Assembly: GCF_009765985.1 (NCBI RefSeq)
Contig: NZ_LMUM01000026.1
Coordinates: 83,491-147,490 of the forward strand
DNA length: 64,000 nucleotides
Reading direction: 5' to 3'
DNA from: Acidobacterium sp. S8
GTDB taxonomy: Bacteria > Acidobacteriota > Terriglobia > Terriglobales > Acidobacteriaceae
Shown here: positions 1 through 8,540 of the stretch, one piece after another
Layout: each line of letters starts with the position of its first letter
Position numbering within the stretch: position 1 is the first letter of the stretch
The notes under the pieces: model-generated
Told to the model about the DNA's origin: nothing
The model's input: only the letters and a program-made list of their open reading frames with translations
The model's database searches: none
Program-made: the position numbers and the translations under genes

Positions 1-1080
1 AAGAGCCGCACCCACGAAGGCGCGCTTACCGCGCAGGTATTGCGCGAAAAAACCGCCAAGAAGCAAGATGCCAGAGAGATAGATCAACTCGAAGCTACGG
101 AGAGGCTGCAGCCTTGCCAGTAAAAAGTTTCCGGAAGTGTGAACGAAGAAGGATGAAATGACAATTGCGGCTGAGCCGGTGACAACGCAGGCAATGCAAA
201 GATTACGAACTGCGACGTTGCTGCAACGAATAGCTGCAAGCAACATAAACAACAGCGGAACCAGAAGCCCTACCAGCCCATACCAATGCCAGTTTGAGAG
301 GAAAAAATAATCTCGTGTCAGTACGGCTTCTCGATATCCGTATGGCAATGGGGAGTAGCGTGTGACAAAGTGAACAAGGGCGCAGCCCGTGAAAACGCTT
401 AGACAAGCTGTTGCGAGCCAGACCCAACGCCGTTCCATGACAAAGATCAAGGTGACGAGGAATGTGCCGAGATATGCGGCCATAAGTGGGTGCAGAGTGG
501 CGGCGACGAGAAACCAGAGGGCTGCGCGTTTCCAGTCGCGTCCGAGACAGGCAGCCAGCGCAAAAAGAGAAAATGGCGTCGAGAAGGATCGAGCAGTCAC
601 GTAGGGATCCATGACCGAGAGCGCCGTGGCCGTGACCGGGAGCGTGAAGAGGGCTCCGGCAAAAAGAGTCGCGCCCCACTGAAGATTCGGATCCTTGAAG
701 ATGCCTCGCGAGAGGCGGAGACATCCGGTCAGAAACGCAAAAATGGACAGAAAATAAGCGGCTAAAAGGCCGATTTCCAGGGGAATGTGAGTGATACGCA
801 GTGCCCAGGCGAATATGTGCGAAAAGATAGACCATTGGGTATGCGCAACTACGACGCTGGAATCGATCGTGAAGAGTGAGGGGTCGAGCATCTTACAAAT
901 GCCTGCAACGTAGATACCGGCATCGTCGGCAAAGGGATGATAGCCGTGGATGAACAATACGCAGGGAGTCAGTATGCCGAGCACCATAGCGTCGCTGACG
1001 GCCAGAGAGCGGGACAGATCAGTTGCGCGGCCACCCTGTACAAGGGGTGAAGTGTTTGCTTCCAGAACAGGAGAACCCAA
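1..1080 (-). CDS. Multi-pass membrane protein of unknown function, C-terminus off the left edge
   Basis: The minus-strand frame stays open from about 1236 to base 1. Its translation is strongly hydrophobic, with roughly eight membrane segments separated by short basic loops. Near the N-terminus it carries HGYHPFADDAGIYVAG followed by LDPSLF, a pattern I associate with a family of uncharacterised integral membrane proteins in Acidobacteria. I chose the TTG at 1080 because GGTGAGG lies about eight bases upstream. The ATG at 987 is the alternative, but it would begin at the first membrane segment without a ribosome-binding site. The C-terminus is missing, so no function can be given. Reading frames on the opposite strand in this stretch look like shadows. 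Confidence 0.6.
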   Translation of the reverse strand, partial: MGSPVLEANTSPLVQGGRATDLSRSLAVSDAMVLGILTPCVLFIHGYHPFADDAGIYVAGICKMLDPSLFTIDSSVVVAHTQWSIFSHIFAWALRITHIPLEIGLLAAYFLSIFAFLTGCLRLSRGIFKDPNLQWGATLFAGALFTLPVTATALSVMDPYVTARSFSTPFSLFALAACLGRDWKRAALWFLVAATLHPLMAAYLGTFLVTLIFVMERRWVWLATACLSVFTGCALVHFVTRYSPLPYGYREAVLTRDYFFLSNWHWYGLVGLLVPLLFMLLAAIRCSNVAVRNLCIACVVTGSAAIVISSFFVHTSGNFLLARLQPLRSFELIYLSGILLLGGFFAQYLRGKRAFVGAAL

Positions 1081-1236
1081 AATACCAACCTCACCGAAAA
1101 TAGCAGAAGCAATTGCAGATGGTCTAAACGTGTAGACGTATAAAGCTGAAATCAGTTTCGGACAACAGCTGCTTTCTCCTGGAGAAGATGAAAAAGATCG
1201 GAAATCGGTCGGACAATACGGAGGCCATGGCTGCGT

Positions 1237-2976
1237 TCAAATTTTGTGGTAGCGCTGCAGCACGTCCTCAAGCGTGACAATACCCTCGATTGTTCCCTTG
1301 GTGGCGCGGTTCATGATCGGCAGCAAAGGCCAGCGTGGAAAATAGGGAAGTGCGCTGTCGAGCGGCAGGTCAGGAAAGAGCAAAGGGAGACGTTCCGGTG
1401 GAAGAGCCTGTTCAATCGGCGTCTCTGGGGTCAGAGTTGCGCTGAATGATGTCAGTTCGCCTGTAGTCAGGGCATACCAGGAGCCATCCCAAAGAGAGAC
1501 AAGGAAGGCTTTTGCCTGGGTTGCTGCAACGATCTCTCCTGCGTTGGCGATGGACTGGTTGCCTTTAACGATCGGCACCTGGACGGGAATCAGAGCGTCT
1601 TCGAGATGCAGTTCAGATTCTTCTCGTATTTCTTCCATTGAGGGCAGGGCGAGACCGTCCTGATGGGTGAAGACCTCGAAGATCGGCACCGGCTGTAAGC
1701 CGCGTGATAGCAGATAGGCGATCATGTTGGCCAGAATGACCGGCAGGATGATCGAGTAGTTTCCGCTGACCTCAAGCACCATGAAGACGGAAGTGAGCGG
1801 GGCTCGTAGAAATCCGGCAAAAAGCACGCCCATGCCTACCAGGGCATACGAACCGACCGTGCCGGTCAGGTGTGGGAAAAACAGCTTCTCGAATGATCCG
1901 ACCGACGCACCAAGCATTGCGCCGATGAAGAGAGTGGGGGCAAACATGCCGCCCGGCGTTCCGCTGGAAAACGAAAGCGTGGTTGCAAGGATCTTTAACA
2001 GCGCCAGGACGAGCAGCAGCTTCCAGGCAAATTGCCCGTGCATGGCCTGATCGATGACCTCGTAGCCGGGACCCATGACCTGGGGAAAACCAAAGAATCC
2101 GATCATGCCAACCAGCAGGCCGGCCAGGCCAGACTGGCAATATTGTGTCCATTTGGGCATGGCGCGGAGACGCGGGCGCAGGTAGCCGAGAGCTTTGGAA
2201 AAGACGAGCGCCGCAAAGCCGCCTACGATGCCCAGGACGGCGTAGGCAATCAACTCACGAGGATCGCGCAGCGTAACGGTCGGAATACGAAAAATGGGCT
2301 CCGAACCCCAGAACCAGCGGGCAACGACGACGCTCGAAATGGCGGAAAGAACAACAGAGCCCAAAACAGCTGCGCTCCATCGTCCGATAACTTCTTCAAT
2401 GACAAAAAGGATGGCGGATATCGGAGCGTTGAAAGCGGCAGCCAGACCAGCAGCTGCGCCGATAGGAGCGAAGAGGCGCAACCGCTGCCGGGAAAGATTC
2501 AGCCGGCGCGCGACTATCGAGGCGACGCCCGCTCCGATCTGAAGCGACGGATCTTCGGGTCCAAGCGAGTGGCCGGACCCAATGGCCAGCGCCGAGGTTA
2601 TGAATTTTCCAATGACCGTCTTAAAAGAGATGTAGCCGTTGTAAATGTAAAGCGCGGCCTTGGTCTGGTTGACGCCGCTTCCGCGTGCCGCGGGAAAGGC
2701 AAGCTGCACCAACGCGGCGACAATCAATCCGGCGATGGCTGGAACAAACAGCAGCCGTAATTGGCCGGCATGCGGTGCTGAACCAAGGGTGAGGATTTTG
2801 ATCCACTCAATTGCGATTCGAAAGGAGACGACGAGCAGCCCGGAGAGCACGCCGATAAAGATCGAGAGCACAAGAAAGAGGCGCTCGTCCCGGGTGGGCG
2901 CAATTTTTTCAAGTTGCGCCTGGGTCGGAATGCGTTGCGGTGCTGTTTCGGTTTCTTGGACGGGCGGGAAGGTCAT
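1237..2976 (-). CDS. CLC-family chloride channel / H+-Cl- antiporter
   Basis: 579 residues with the CLC voltage-gated chloride channel fold and about ten or more membrane helices. GSGHS at 133-137 and GPEDP at 139-143 match the first anion-coordinating loop; Glu141 is the gating glutamate, while the usual GREGP or GKEGP reads GPEDP here. Glu194-Glu195 sit where exchangers keep the internal proton glutamate, so antiport is more likely than channel activity. GTPGGMFAP is the second anion loop. A cytoplasmic tail of about 140 residues ends in a CBS-like stretch (GIVTLEDVLQRY). The start overlaps the stop of the upstream TPR gene by four bases, so the two are probably co-translated. The physiological ion and direction cannot be read from sequence. 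Confidence 0.9.
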   Translation of the reverse strand: MTFPPVQETETAPQRIPTQAQLEKIAPTRDERLFLVLSIFIGVLSGLLVVSFRIAIEWIKILTLGSAPHAGQLRLLFVPAIAGLIVAALVQLAFPAARGSGVNQTKAALYIYNGYISFKTVIGKFITSALAIGSGHSLGPEDPSLQIGAGVASIVARRLNLSRQRLRLFAPIGAAAGLAAAFNAPISAILFVIEEVIGRWSAAVLGSVVLSAISSVVVARWFWGSEPIFRIPTVTLRDPRELIAYAVLGIVGGFAALVFSKALGYLRPRLRAMPKWTQYCQSGLAGLLVGMIGFFGFPQVMGPGYEVIDQAMHGQFAWKLLLVLALLKILATTLSFSSGTPGGMFAPTLFIGAMLGASVGSFEKLFFPHLTGTVGSYALVGMGVLFAGFLRAPLTSVFMVLEVSGNYSIILPVILANMIAYLLSRGLQPVPIFEVFTHQDGLALPSMEEIREESELHLEDALIPVQVPIVKGNQSIANAGEIVAATQAKAFLVSLWDGSWYALTTGELTSFSATLTPETPIEQALPPERLPLLFPDLPLDSALPYFPRWPLLPIMNRATKGTIEGIVTLEDVLQRYHKI

Positions 2977-4166
2977 CTTTGCTCCACGGCTTCCGGAGCT
3001 TTGGCGATTTTAAGGAGGAGTGCATCATTGCCGGTAGGAGTTCCACATTGCTGGCTGGTGACCTCTTCCGTTTGATAAACAAGTTGCATAATTTTCTGTT
3101 CCAGCTCCGGATCCTGCTCCAGTTGCAATCGACGCAGAGTCGCCGGTATCTGCTGCCACTGATTGTTCAGCGCCTGCAGCTCAGGCGGCATGACGTTCTT
3201 AGTGCTCAGGCACGAGGCAAGTCTGTCTTGCGCTGTATTTCTGTTGGCCAGAATGCGTTCGGCTCTATCGCGCACGCTCCGGTCCGGGCCAGGATAGAGC
3301 AGGAGGATATGGTCGGCATCGGACAGCATATCGCGGTATTGCAACTGCAAGCCTGCAGGTTCCTTTTCGAACTCAGGATGATTCAACGCCCTCTCCAAGA
3401 AATCTTTGGCCGGCAGATAACGGCCGAGAGCATAGGTTGTGCGGCCTGCACCTAAAAGCGCGTCTATTCGGACTGGCCTGTGCTGGATGGCTTTCTTATA
3501 GAGGTGGAGAGCATTGCCGGGGTCCTGTGCCTTTTCGAGCAAGGCTGCCATGGTAATTTCCAGGCCGGCATCGTCCGGCGCATTGCCGGCTGCGATCAGC
3601 AGCTGATTTTTTGCCTGGTCATATCGCTTCCTGTCGATCAGATATTGTGCCAGCTCCAATCGGACCTCGCGGCGGCGAATGTAACCATCACCCTCCCAGG
3701 TACCATCGAGAGCGGTCTGATAATACTCAAGTGCCGCTGCTTCTTCGCCCTGTTTCGACGCCATACGTGCGAGCTGTAGATTGATCATTCCACTGCCTGG
3801 CCGGGAGTCGAGCAGAGTATTGAAGTATGCAACCGCCTCCTGCGTGCGTCCTGCAGCCGCCAGAGCCTCGGCCAGTTCGATCTGCAGATTCTCATCATCC
3901 GGGGAATAGGCCAGCGCCGAACGAAGCGCATCAATTGCGGCAATCGGCTTGCCTGCGCGAAGAGCGCCTTCTCCCCGGGTACGCCAGCGCTGAGCAAGTT
4001 CCTGGCGATGGACAGAAAAGGAGTGGAAAAGGAAAAGTGTAATAAAAAAGAGAACTACAACTATAGCGAAGAGGCTAAGCAGAGCCAGCGAGTCCCTGAC
4101 AATTAGCTTCTGCTTTTGTTGGCGCTCCTCAGGGGTAAGAGCCGATCGTAATTGAAGTGCAGACAT
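2973..4166 (-). CDS. Membrane-anchored TPR-repeat protein
   Basis: 397 residues. A cytoplasmic N-terminus of about 25 residues is followed by one strong membrane helix at about 27-48, then a long soluble part built from helical TPR-like pairs (for example GKPIAAIDALRSALAYSPDD, then GRTQEAVAYFNTLLDSRPGS and KRYDQAKNQLLIAAGNAPDD). The last 100 residues are helical but not obviously TPR. The ATG at 4166 is the start of a leftward transcript, divergent from the aldo/keto reductase. The gene overlaps the CLC gene by four bases. TPR proteins scaffold other proteins; the coupling suggests, but does not show, a link to the CLC transporter or its assembly. Confidence 0.75.
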   Translation of the reverse strand: MSALQLRSALTPEERQQKQKLIVRDSLALLSLFAIVVVLFFITLFLFHSFSVHRQELAQRWRTRGEGALRAGKPIAAIDALRSALAYSPDDENLQIELAEALAAAGRTQEAVAYFNTLLDSRPGSGMINLQLARMASKQGEEAAALEYYQTALDGTWEGDGYIRRREVRLELAQYLIDRKRYDQAKNQLLIAAGNAPDDAGLEITMAALLEKAQDPGNALHLYKKAIQHRPVRIDALLGAGRTTYALGRYLPAKDFLERALNHPEFEKEPAGLQLQYRDMLSDADHILLLYPGPDRSVRDRAERILANRNTAQDRLASCLSTKNVMPPELQALNNQWQQIPATLRRLQLEQDPELEQKIMQLVYQTEEVTSQQCGTPTGNDALLLKIAKAPEAVEQR

Positions 4167-4264
4167 CTTCTCTCTTTAGATTAACGCGCAGAGGCTCGAT
4201 TGACGTGCTTACAAAACTGCGCATCGAAGTGAATGAAGCTCATCCATTACATGTAAGGAGTAGG

Positions 4265-5278
4265 ATGGGAAAAAGGAGTCCCAGGATGGAACGCCGCGAA
4301 TTTTTGAAATCAGCCGCGATCGTTGCCTTGTCCTCCACCCTTGTTCCTTACTCCGACGCGGTGGATACCGCCTCCGGAATGCCTTATCGCACCCTGGGCC
4401 GTACTGAGGCCAAAGTATCATTGGTCGGGTTGGGTGGCCATCACATTGGCCGTAGCTATGTTTCGCAGGAAGATTCCACCCGCATCGTCCACACGGCGCT
4501 TGATTCCGGCATTAATTTTCTGGACAACTGCTGGGATTACAACAATGGCCTGAGCGAAGAGCGTATGGGCATCGCTCTCAAGGATGGTTACCGGCAAAAA
4601 GCCTTCCTGATGACGAAGCTCGACGGGCGCACCACAAAAGCCGCGCAGGACCAGCTGGAAGAGTCGCTGAAACGCCTGCAGACCGACCACATTGATTTGA
4701 TTCAGATTCATGAGGTCATTCGAATGACCGATCCGGAGCGTGTCTTCGCACCTGGCGGAACACTCGAATATCTGGAAAAGGCGCGAAAAGAAGGCAAGGT
4801 TCGCTTCATCGGATTCACTGGCCATAAAAGCCCTGAAATTCACCTGCACATGATTGAGACGGCAACGAAACATAATTACACTTTCGATACGGTGCAGATG
4901 CCGCTTAACGCCATGGATGCTCACTTCGACAGTTTCGGCAGCAAAGTCGTTCCTGTAGCGAAAAAGCTGAATATGGGCGTGCTTGGCATGAAGCCGATGG
5001 GCGACGGCGTCATTCTGAAGAGCAAGACCGTGACTCCGGTCGAGTGCTTACGCTATGCTATGCACCTTCCCGTCAGCGTGGTCATCACTGGGTGCGACTC
5101 GATGCAGATATTGCAGCAGGCTCTCGATACTGCGAAAAATTTCCGTGGGCTGAGCGAGACGGAGGTCAGCGCGATCCTGAACAAGACCCAGACGGTCGCG
5201 CAAAAGGGCGAGTTCGAACTGTACAAGACCTCGCACAACTTTGACGGCACATACCAGAATCCGCAATGGCTGGGCTGA
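4265..5278 (+). CDS. Aldo/keto reductase with twin-arginine-like leader
   Basis: AKR-superfamily NAD(P)H-dependent oxidoreductase. The classical tetrad is visible: Asp and Tyr in FLDNCWDYN, Lys in MTKLDG and His in IQIHE. LGGHHIG and the C-terminal ITGCDS segment also fit. The frame is open further upstream, but two starts have good ribosome-binding sites: ATG 4265 behind AAGGAGTAGG and ATG 4286 behind AAAAGGAGTC. Both keep MERREFLKSAAIVALSS, which looks like a Tat signal or its remnant, so the enzyme may be exported with its cofactor. It is the first gene of a run with larE-larC-larB, overlapping larE by one base. The substrate is unknown; no metal-dependent function is indicated in the AKR itself. 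Confidence 0.8.
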   Translation: MGKRSPRMERREFLKSAAIVALSSTLVPYSDAVDTASGMPYRTLGRTEAKVSLVGLGGHHIGRSYVSQEDSTRIVHTALDSGINFLDNCWDYNNGLSEERMGIALKDGYRQKAFLMTKLDGRTTKAAQDQLEESLKRLQTDHIDLIQIHEVIRMTDPERVFAPGGTLEYLEKARKEGKVRFIGFTGHKSPEIHLHMIETATKHNYTFDTVQMPLNAMDAHFDSFGSKVVPVAKKLNMGVLGMKPMGDGVILKSKTVTPVECLRYAMHLPVSVVITGCDSMQILQQALDTAKNFRGLSETEVSAILNKTQTVAQKGEFELYKTSHNFDGTYQNPQWLG

Positions 5279-6111
5279 TGATGGAATTGGCAGAGAAACA
5301 ACGGAAGCTCTATGCACGGCTTACGGAGTTGGGCAGCGTGATCGTTGCGTATTCGGGGGGCGTAGATTCAGCGTATCTCGCCTACGCCGCGCACCAGGTG
5401 CTGGGCGATAGTATGGTCGCCATCATCGCCGACTCAGCCAGCTTGCCGCGCAGCCATTACCGCGAAGCGGTGGAGTTCGCCCAGGAGCAGTCGATTCCGC
5501 TGCGTACTGTCGAAACGGACGAGCTGGAACGCGAAGAGTATGCCATAAACCAGGCGGACCGGTGCTTTCACTGCAAGGACGAACTCTTTACCGTGCTTGA
5601 GAAAGAACGCCAGCGTCTCGGATTTACTGCCGTCGCTTACGGATTGAATACCGACGACAAAAAAGATTTCCGGCCTGGACAGCGCGCTGCCGTGGAACAC
5701 TCCGTCGCCGCTCCACTGGCGGAGGCCGGACTCAGCAAGAGCGATATTCGTATTCTGGCGCAGACCGCAGGCCTGCGTGTCTGGGACAAGCCTGCATCGG
5801 CCTGCCTTTCTTCGCGGATCGAATATGGCCGCCGCGTTACACCGGAGGCGCTCCGCATGGTGGAAGACTCCGAAGAGGCGCTGCGTACGCTGGGCCTGCG
5901 GAATTTTCGCGTTCGCCATCATGGCAACATTGCGCGGATTGAAATTGCGGAAAATGAGCTGGCAGCTGCGATGACGCCGGAAACATTTAAGCAGATGGGC
6001 AACGCCGTGCGTGCAGCCGGCTTCCATTATGTTGCGGTCGACTGCGAAGGCTACCGCTCCGGTTCGATGAATGAGATTCTGCCCATCGATGCCCTGACTA
6101 AAGCAAGATAA
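5278..6111 (+). CDS. larE: LarE, ATP-dependent sulfur transferase for the nickel-pincer cofactor
   Basis: LarE adenylates the carboxylates of pyridinium-3,5-biscarboxylic acid mononucleotide and replaces them with thiocarboxylates. The PP-loop SGGVDS is at residues 26-31. RCFHCK supplies Cys96 and Cys99, and ACLSSR supplies Cys176, the position of the sacrificial cysteine in Lactiplantibacillus plantarum LarE. Having three cysteines suggests the [4Fe-4S]-dependent catalytic class rather than the sacrificial single-cysteine class; this is inference from family knowledge. The stop of the aldo/keto reductase and the ATG share one base (TGATG). ATG 5266 and ATG 5281 are in-frame alternatives. Length (277 residues) is normal. 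Confidence 0.9.
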   Translation: MMELAEKQRKLYARLTELGSVIVAYSGGVDSAYLAYAAHQVLGDSMVAIIADSASLPRSHYREAVEFAQEQSIPLRTVETDELEREEYAINQADRCFHCKDELFTVLEKERQRLGFTAVAYGLNTDDKKDFRPGQRAAVEHSVAAPLAEAGLSKSDIRILAQTAGLRVWDKPASACLSSRIEYGRRVTPEALRMVEDSEEALRTLGLRNFRVRHHGNIARIEIAENELAAAMTPETFKQMGNAVRAAGFHYVAVDCEGYRSGSMNEILPIDALTKAR

Positions 6112-6142
6112 AGAGTTTCATAAAATGGTTTTTTGTTAGAAG

Positions 6143-6194
6143 CACCGGGCTTTAGCCCGGTGAATATAGACGGGAGATGGGCGGGCTTCAGCCC
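6143..6194. repeat. Tandem short palindromes between larE and larC
   Basis: The gap holds CACCGGGCTTTAGCCCGGTG (6143-6162), a perfect nine-base-pair stem with a two-base loop, and then GGGCTTCAGCCC (6183-6194), a related five-base-pair stem. A third relative, GGGCTAAAGCCC, lies at 12992-13003, next to the arabinose isomerase. They look like members of a dispersed extragenic palindrome family. In the larE-larC gap they could also form RNA hairpins that set relative expression. No T-run follows, so intrinsic termination is not supported. Confidence 0.6.
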
Positions 6195-6205
6195 CGGATC
6201 GCTTG

Positions 6206-7504
6206 ATGAGAATTGGTTATCTGGATTGTTTCGCCGGCATCAGCGGCGACATGCTGCTTGGCGCACTGATTGACGCAGGTGTTTCGCGCTCGCTCCTTGA
6301 AGAAGCGGCAGGTGCTCTCAACATTGGCGCGACTCTCAGATTTTCATCGGTCGACAGAAGTGGTATCACAGCGACAAAAGTAGATGTACTGGATGCCGCC
6401 AATGGCGAGATCGCCGAGAACGCTCATAAACATGAGCATGCACATCATCACCACCATGATGAAAAGCACGAGCATCCTCATGACCATGACCACCACGATC
6501 ACGAACACAAACACGACCATGTACATGGCCGCAACTGGAAGCAGATTCGTGAGCTGATTGGACACGCGTCGCTGGCCTCTGACGTAAAGGAGCTCGCGCT
6601 GCGAGCCTTTGAATTGCTGGCGCATGCTGAGGCAAAGATTCACAATAAGCCGGTTGAAGATATTCACTTTCATGAAGTGGGTGCCATGGATACGATCACG
6701 GATATCGTCTGCGGCGCGGCAGGCCTTCGCTCGCTTGGGGTCGATGCGTGGTATGCATCGGCGGTCAATACCGGTAGTGGTTTTGTTCAGTGTGCGCATG
6801 GGATGTTTCCGGTTCCGGCGCCTGCGACGGCTGAGTTGCTGAAGGGTATTCCGACTTACTCGGCGGGTGTGCAGAAGGAGCTGACTACTCCAACTGGTGC
6901 CGCGTTATTAAAGGCATTGGGATGTCGGTTCGAGGACGTTCCCACCTTTGCGGCGGATGTGATTGGATATGGTGCTGGTACTCGCAATCCGAAAGACTTT
7001 CCCAATGTTCTCCGGTTGAGTATCGGCGAGTCGACGGTGCGGAAGACCTCTCCTTCGGAACGTGTTGCCGTGCTCGAATGTGCGGTCGATGATGCGACGC
7101 CTCAGCTTGTTGCGCATGTGATGGAGCGTGTTTTGGAAGAAGGTGCGCTCGATGTGATGTGTGCTCCTGTGGTGATGAAGAAGGGCCGCATGGGGAGTTT
7201 GTTGACGGTGCTTTGCCGTCCGGAGCGGCGTGGGGCGTTTGGAGAGTTGCTGCTGCGGGAGACTACGACGCTTGGCCTTCGCGTGCATGAAGAAGATCGC
7301 GTGATTTTGCAGCGTCGCTTTGTCGAGGTTGAAACCTCGTTTGGAAATATTCGCGTAAAGGTTGGTTCGCGCGATGGCGGCGATATGAACTGGATGCCGG
7401 AGTACGAGGACTGCGCTGCGGCTGCTCGTAAACATGGTGTTCCGCTCAAACAGGTGATGCAGGCTGCGCTTGCAGCCGCTGCTGAGAAGAGGGTAGAAGC
7501 GTGA
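6206..7504 (+). CDS. larC: LarC, nickel insertion enzyme for the nickel-pincer cofactor
   Basis: LarC is a CTP-dependent cyclometallase that inserts nickel into the P2TMN precursor. The N-terminus MRIGYLDCFAGISGDMLLGAL (family signature around residues 4-20) and the downstream FHEVGAMDTITDIVG-like segment are diagnostic. Residues 74-107 form a spectacular histidine tract: 19 of 34 residues are His, mixed with Asp, Glu and Lys, which is likely to store or deliver nickel. Here larC is a single open frame of 432 residues, unlike the frameshift-split larC1/larC2 of Lactiplantibacillus plantarum. ATG 6206 is preceded in frame by TTG 6203. The TGA overlaps the GTG of larB by four bases. Confidence 0.92.
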   Translation: MRIGYLDCFAGISGDMLLGALIDAGVSRSLLEEAAGALNIGATLRFSSVDRSGITATKVDVLDAANGEIAENAHKHEHAHHHHHDEKHEHPHDHDHHDHEHKHDHVHGRNWKQIRELIGHASLASDVKELALRAFELLAHAEAKIHNKPVEDIHFHEVGAMDTITDIVCGAAGLRSLGVDAWYASAVNTGSGFVQCAHGMFPVPAPATAELLKGIPTYSAGVQKELTTPTGAALLKALGCRFEDVPTFAADVIGYGAGTRNPKDFPNVLRLSIGESTVRKTSPSERVAVLECAVDDATPQLVAHVMERVLEEGALDVMCAPVVMKKGRMGSLLTVLCRPERRGAFGELLLRETTTLGLRVHEEDRVILQRRFVEVETSFGNIRVKVGSRDGGDMNWMPEYEDCAAAARKHGVPLKQVMQAALAAAAEKRVEA

Positions 7505-8292
7505 ACCGCGATGCGATACTTGCACTACTGCGGCAGGTCGAGGGCGGCAGCGTGCTTCCTGCCGAAGCGCTAGATAAGTTGTCGAATCTGCCCTTTGAAG
7601 ACGCGGGGTTTGCGAAGATCGATCATCATCGCTCGCTGCGCCTTGGCCTGCCGGAGGTGATTTACGCCGCCGGTAAGACTCCGGAGCAGGTGGCCGAGAT
7701 TTTTGCGCGCATGGCGGTGGCTGGCGGCGATGTGATCGCTACCCGAGCTGGGGTTGCAGCGTGGGATGCGGTGAAGCAGATGGTTCCCGCAGCCGAATAT
7801 CACACCGAAGCACGGATCATCGGGCTTCGACAGACGGATGTTTCGTCGAATGCGGGCCGGGTTGCGGTTTTGTGCGCCGGCACCAGCGATATTCCGGTAG
7901 CCGAAGAAGCAGCGGTGACTGCCGAATATCTCGGCGTAAAAGTCGATCGCGTTTACGACGTGGGTGTTGCCGGGCTGCACCGGCTGCTTGCCCAGCATGA
8001 GACGCTGCGCGAGGCGCGGGCCGTGATTGTTTGCGCAGGTATGGAAGGTGCGCTCCCCAGCGTCGTCGGCGGCCTTGTTGCCGCGCCGGTGATTGCTGTG
8101 CCTACCAGTGTTGGTTATGGTGCGGCGTTTGGCGGCCTTACTGCCTTATTGGGCATGCTCAATTCCTGTGCGCCGAATGTGTCGGTCGTGAATATCGACA
8201 ATGGCTTCGGTGCAGCTTACGTGGCGGCGATGATGCTGCGTTCTGCGGCTGCTGCGGCGCGTGATTTGGCCCGGCAGCTGGAGAGCATGTAA
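7501..8292 (+). CDS. larB: LarB, nickel-pincer cofactor biosynthesis carboxylase/hydrolase
   Basis: LarB starts the pathway: it carboxylates the pyridinium ring of nicotinic acid adenine dinucleotide and cleaves the phosphoanhydride to give P2CMN. Residues from about 120 onward form a PurE/AIR-carboxylase-like domain with CAGTSDIPVAEEA and the CAGMEGALPSVVGGL loop. The N-terminal part (FAKIDHHRSLRLGLPEVIYAAGKT in spirit) is typical of LarB. The start is a GTG inside the GTGA overlap with larC. It is the last gene of the aldo/keto reductase-larE-larC-larB run. No larA (lactate racemase or homologue) follows, so the client enzyme must be elsewhere. Confidence 0.9.
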   Translation: MNRDAILALLRQVEGGSVLPAEALDKLSNLPFEDAGFAKIDHHRSLRLGLPEVIYAAGKTPEQVAEIFARMAVAGGDVIATRAGVAAWDAVKQMVPAAEYHTEARIIGLRQTDVSSNAGRVAVLCAGTSDIPVAEEAAVTAEYLGVKVDRVYDVGVAGLHRLLAQHETLREARAVIVCAGMEGALPSVVGGLVAAPVIAVPTSVGYGAAFGGLTALLGMLNSCAPNVSVVNIDNGFGAAYVAAMMLRSAAAAARDLARQLESM

Positions 8293-8349
8293 GGACAGTC
8301 ACATGGAATTGAAACAACAGTTTGTCATCTTCCGATAAACGCCGGGTGC

Positions 8350-8530
8350 CCCATCCTTTCGCGCTCCTTGCGAAAGGGTGGGATAGATTGAAGGCTTCGA
8401 GCCGTAAAGTCTGACCGTCATCCTGAGCGAAGCGAAGGATCTCCAGGATAATCGATAGACGGAATCTACTTCGCTCGTACGAAAACCAGGGTGTCCCATC
8501 CAGAGCGAAAGGCGAAGGGTGGGGTTCGCA
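8350..8530. repeat. Cluster of dispersed intergenic palindromes
   Basis: The 248-base gap between larB and the next gene is built mainly of repeat-like modules. An imperfect hairpin pairs CCCATCCTTTCG (8350-8361) with CGAAAGGGTGGG (8371-8382). TCATCCTGAGCGAAGCGAAG starts at 8418; I recognise this motif as abundant between genes in Acidobacteria. A second, degenerate version of the first module lies at 8488-8526 (GGGTGTCCCATCC, then GCGAAGGGTGGGG). Coding potential is not evident. One or more hairpins could terminate the convergent larB and oxidoreductase transcripts, but none carries a T-run. Confidence 0.6.
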
Positions 8531-8540
8531 CAGAAACAAA

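Noticed and set aside
203-835. 210-residue minus-strand reading frame
   Set aside because: It is basic, Ser/Arg-rich and without domains; the neighbouring minus frame encodes a clear multi-helix membrane protein running to the left edge, so this is a shadow.
2032-2760. 242-residue plus-strand frame inside the CLC gene
   Set aside because: Opposite-strand shadow: composition is Arg/Gly/Asn-rich and without recognisable motifs, while the CLC frame is unambiguous.
6420-6530. Possible tandem DNA repeat or CRISPR-like array in larC
   Set aside because: The CAT/CAC repetition is codon-level histidine coding inside an intact frame; there are no spacers or dyad repeats.
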